A DNA stretch of 64,000 bases from NCBI RefSeq assembly GCF_000805385.1, contig NZ_JTJW01000009.1, positions 1 to 64,000 on the forward strand, read 5' to 3'. The translations under genes and the position numbers were made by a program. Numbering within the stretch: the stretch's first letter is position 1; each line of letters starts with the position of its first letter. This DNA is from Mycolicibacterium setense. GTDB lineage: Bacteria > Actinomycetota > Actinomycetes > Mycobacteriales > Mycobacteriaceae. Under the pieces are notes generated by a model, which saw only the letters and a program-made list of their open reading frames with translations, was not told the origin of the DNA and made no database searches. Positions 61,582 through 64,000 of the stretch are shown in pieces.

Positions 61582-63450
61582 CTATGTGTTCGACGCACGG
61601 TGAGTCAGGTCGTAGATGGTCACCCCGTCGACGGTGATCGGGTTGTAGTGGGCCTGCACCCATTCCGCTATCTCGGTGGCCGCGCGACTGCCGGTCGGGG
61701 TATGCCCGCCGAATCCGCCCGCCATGATGCGGGATCGGATGAAGTAGTGGACCGCACCGTCATCGACCAGCCGCTGGAATTCCTGAAGCGTCGGCGCGGG
61801 ATCGGTGCCGTTGAACCCGCCGACGGCCATCACCGGTGCGCGAGCGGCCAATTGGTATCCCGCGGCGTTCGACGATCCCACCACCGCGGCGGCCCACTGG
61901 TAGTCGCCGGCGTCGGCGGCGAGGGTCGCGGTCAGCGCCGGGCCGGGTTCCGGCGCCGCGAACAATCCGCCGAAACCGCCTCCGCGCGCGGGGCCCACGG
62001 ACGGGATCGCCCCGGTGTGCGGGCTCGCCGCGGTGGCGATCGAGTATGCGGCCGGCCCAGCCAGACACGCCGCGAGGGCCAGCACCGCCGTCACCCGCAC
62101 CAGCGGCCGGTCCAGCCGTCCCACCGCGAGCAGCAGCACAGCCGCGCCGACGCCACCAACCGCAACGGCGGCTCGCAACCACGGATACGGATCGTCATGC
62201 CGGCTCAGCAGCACCGCGGCCAGGATCGCGGTCACCAGCGCCGCTCCCGACATCGTGGTGGCGGCCCGGATGTCGGCGCGGTGCCGCCAGAGGAGCACGG
62301 CCCCGATGCCGGTCACCGCGCCAATCGCCGGGGCGAGCGCCACGGTGTAATAGGGATGCACGATGCCGTGCATGAAGCTGAACACCACAGCGGTCACCAA
62401 CAGCCAACCGCCCCACAGGATCAGCGCGGCGCGGGTCGGATCCGTGCGGGCTGCCCGACGGGTCAGGTACAGGCCTGCCACCAGACAGATCAGGGCAGCG
62501 GGCAGCAACCAGGCGATATCTGCGCCCATCTGGGATCCGAGCAACCGGCCCGGCCCGACATCGAAGTTGAGATTGCCCAGGCCGCCGGTCTCCTCACCGG
62601 TCAGCCTTCCCAAACCGTTGTAACCCAAAGCCAATTCGACGATGCTGTCGTTCTGCGAGCCACCGATGTAAGGCCGCGACGATGCCGGCCACAGCTCCAC
62701 CAACACCAGATACCAGCCACCGCTGAGCACCATCGCCGCGCCGGCGGCAATGACATCGAGCACACGCCGTCCAAGCGGACGGTCCCCGGCGATGAGCGCC
62801 GCGCCGGCGAAGGCCGGCAGCACCAGGAACGCCTGCAACATCTTGGCCAGGAATCCGAAGCCGACTGCGACGCCCGCGGCGACGAACCACCAACGGCTGG
62901 CATCCTTTTCGATTCCGCGCTGAATGCAGTAGGCCCCCGCGACGAGCAGCAACACCAACAGGGCGTCGGGATTGTTGAAGCGGAAGATCAACGCCGCCAC
63001 CGGCGTCAGCGCCAGCACCGCACCGGCCAGCAGGCCGGCCCACGGTCCGGCCGCCCGACGCACCGCGGCACAGAGCAGCGCGACCGCACCGACCCCCATG
63101 AGCGCCTGCGGCACCAGAACACTCCACGAATTCAGCCCGAACAGCCGCACCGAGATGTCGATGATCCACAACGCCGCGGGTGTCTTGTCGACGGTGATGG
63201 CGTTGCCCGCATCGCTTGAGCCGAACAGCATCGCGGTCCAGTTCTGCGATCCGGCCTGTGCGGCGGCCGAGTAGAAGGCGTTGGCCCACCCGCTGATCGA
63301 CAGGTTCCACAGATAGAGCACCGCGGTGCCGGACAGCAGCAGACCGAGGGCGATGCGTTGGGCGGTCGAGGTCGAGCTGCGAGGCGCCGACCGCTCGGGT
63401 GTCGCCACCGGCACCTCGGCAGCGGGATGCGCGGCAACAAGGGTCACCAC
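61582..63450 (-). CDS. ArnT-like glycosyltransferase (GT39), second of two
   Basis: Membrane protein of about 622 residues, paralogous to the gene at 58312: GSSDAGNAITVDKTPAALWI, FRFNNPDALLVLLLV and the C-terminal VMAVGGFNGTDPAPTLQEFQ align with the same places there (YNNPDALLVLLLV; MAIGGFTGSDNSPTLAQFQ). The start is uncertain; I use GTG at 63450, with another GTG at 63447; the frame upstream runs into the kinase gene and is rejected. A 55-bp gap separates it from the GT2 gene. Confidence 0.86.
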   Translation of the reverse strand: MVTLVAAHPAAEVPVATPERSAPRSSTSTAQRIALGLLLSGTAVLYLWNLSISGWANAFYSAAAQAGSQNWTAMLFGSSDAGNAITVDKTPAALWIIDISVRLFGLNSWSVLVPQALMGVGAVALLCAAVRRAAGPWAGLLAGAVLALTPVAALIFRFNNPDALLVLLLVAGAYCIQRGIEKDASRWWFVAAGVAVGFGFLAKMLQAFLVLPAFAGAALIAGDRPLGRRVLDVIAAGAAMVLSGGWYLVLVELWPASSRPYIGGSQNDSIVELALGYNGLGRLTGEETGGLGNLNFDVGPGRLLGSQMGADIAWLLPAALICLVAGLYLTRRAARTDPTRAALILWGGWLLVTAVVFSFMHGIVHPYYTVALAPAIGAVTGIGAVLLWRHRADIRAATTMSGAALVTAILAAVLLSRHDDPYPWLRAAVAVGGVGAAVLLLAVGRLDRPLVRVTAVLALAACLAGPAAYSIATAASPHTGAIPSVGPARGGGFGGLFAAPEPGPALTATLAADAGDYQWAAAVVGSSNAAGYQLAARAPVMAVGGFNGTDPAPTLQEFQRLVDDGAVHYFIRSRIMAGGFGGHTPTGSRAATEIAEWVQAHYNPITVDGVTIYDLTHRASNT

Positions 63451-63469
63451 TCCATGTTTGCCGTGGCCG

Positions 63470-64000
63470 CTAGGTGCCGGATTGGTCCATCCTGTGCGTG
63501 CCCTGTGAGCTCGGCCCGGGCAGGCGCACCACGAACTCGGTCGAACCCGGGCTGCTGGCAACCTCGATCGTGCCGCCGTGCGCCTTGACCACTGCGGCAA
63601 CGATCGCCAGGCCCAGTCCCGTACTGCCCTCGCGCCGCGAACGCGACGAATCGCCGCGGGCAAACCGTTCGAACACGTCGGGCAACAGGCCCGGCGGTAT
63701 GCCCGGGCCATCGTCGGTGACGGTGATCAGCACCGCATCCGGTTCAGGTTTCAGCGACACCGTGACCGAGGTGCCCGCAGGGGTGTGGGTACGAGCGTTG
63801 GCCAGCAGATTCGCCAGCACCTGGTGGAGCCTGGCCTCGTCGCCCTCGACCAACACCGGGTCGTCGGGCAGGTCGAGTGACCACCGGTGGTCCGGGCCTG
63901 CGATGTGCGCGTCGCTGACGGTGTCGACTACGAGCCGGGACAGGTCGACGCTCTCACTTTCCAGGGGCCGGCCGGCGTCGAGGCGGGCCAGCAACAGCAT
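63470..64000 (-). CDS. Sensor histidine kinase, C-terminal part (runs off window)
   Basis: The last 176 residues of an OmpR-partner type kinase. The ATPase domain shows VLANLLANARTHTPAGT (N box), VTDDGPGIPPGLLPDVFERF (G1/F boxes) and GSTGLGLAIVAAVVKAHGG (G2). The His box and sensor lie beyond position 64000. It is followed by the GT39 gene 19 bp downstream, so may be in one transcript with the glycosylation genes. Confidence 0.93.
   Translation of the reverse strand: MLLLARLDAGRPLESESVDLSRLVVDTVSDAHIAGPDHRWSLDLPDDPVLVEGDEARLHQVLANLLANARTHTPAGTSVTVSLKPEPDAVLITVTDDGPGIPPGLLPDVFERFARGDSSRSRREGSTGLGLAIVAAVVKAHGGTIEVASSPGSTEFVVRLPGPSSQGTHRMDQSGT

Overview
The window is a high-GC actinobacterial chromosome segment, almost certainly from a mycobacterium of the rapid-growing (Mycolicibacterium) type. 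Evidence is the rRNA leader and murA head next to the 16S gene, MurA with Asp instead of Cys at its active-site loop, an ATP synthase operon with a fused b/delta subunit and a mycobacterial gamma insertion, a DUF2550 gene, and a Rho with a long disordered insertion. From memory, the order canA, cysDN, argS, lysA, hom, thrC, thrB, rho, rpmE, prfA, prmC, sua5, wecA, atp, DUF2550, pduO, murA, rrn matches the M. tuberculosis order; the rest is lineage-specific filling.

Layout. 1-464: 5' tip of 16S rRNA (minus strand), its leader and three tandem promoters spaced exactly 76 bp apart. 465-27975: conserved housekeeping on the minus strand (murA, ATP synthase, wecA, sua5, prmC, prfA, rpmE, rho, threonine/lysine genes, argS), interrupted by a small fadD/TetR/PadR/VOC group at 15.5-19.1 kb. 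28081-28153: tRNA-Arg(CCG). 28154-35033: an accessory island of lower and mixed GC. It holds two membrane-anchored coiled-coil proteins of unknown function, a degraded copy of the tRNA 3' end, an HK97-type capsid pseudogene with two frameshifts, and an intact two-gene unit: an ImmA/IrrE-type metalloprotease overlapping a class III nucleotide cyclase that resembles Pycsar cyclases. This pair is the best candidate for an undescribed (probably anti-phage or stress-signalling) system.

35034-42070: acyl-CoA dehydrogenase plus GntR regulator behind a strong palindrome, then a sulfonate uptake/desulfonation operon (ssuABC-like plus a flavin monooxygenase) flanked on both sides by small secreted proteins built from an 11-residue KWxxFPG repeat, apparently an uncharacterised family. 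42449-50980: redox enzymes, a two-component system with a DUF4097 membrane protein, and VOC, GNAT, hydrolase and TetR genes. 50949-58180: Rrf2 regulator, isochorismatase-like hydrolase, sulfate assimilation (cysQ, cysNC, cysD), an MFS exporter, a thioesterase and beta-carbonic anhydrase. 58312-63450: two ArnT-like GT39 membrane glycosyltransferases around a GT2-GtrA fusion, a cell-envelope glycosylation cluster; the C-terminal part of a sensor kinase runs off the right edge.

Sulfur is a recurring theme: ssu-type uptake, desulfonation, and PAPS synthesis and recycling lie within 18 kb.
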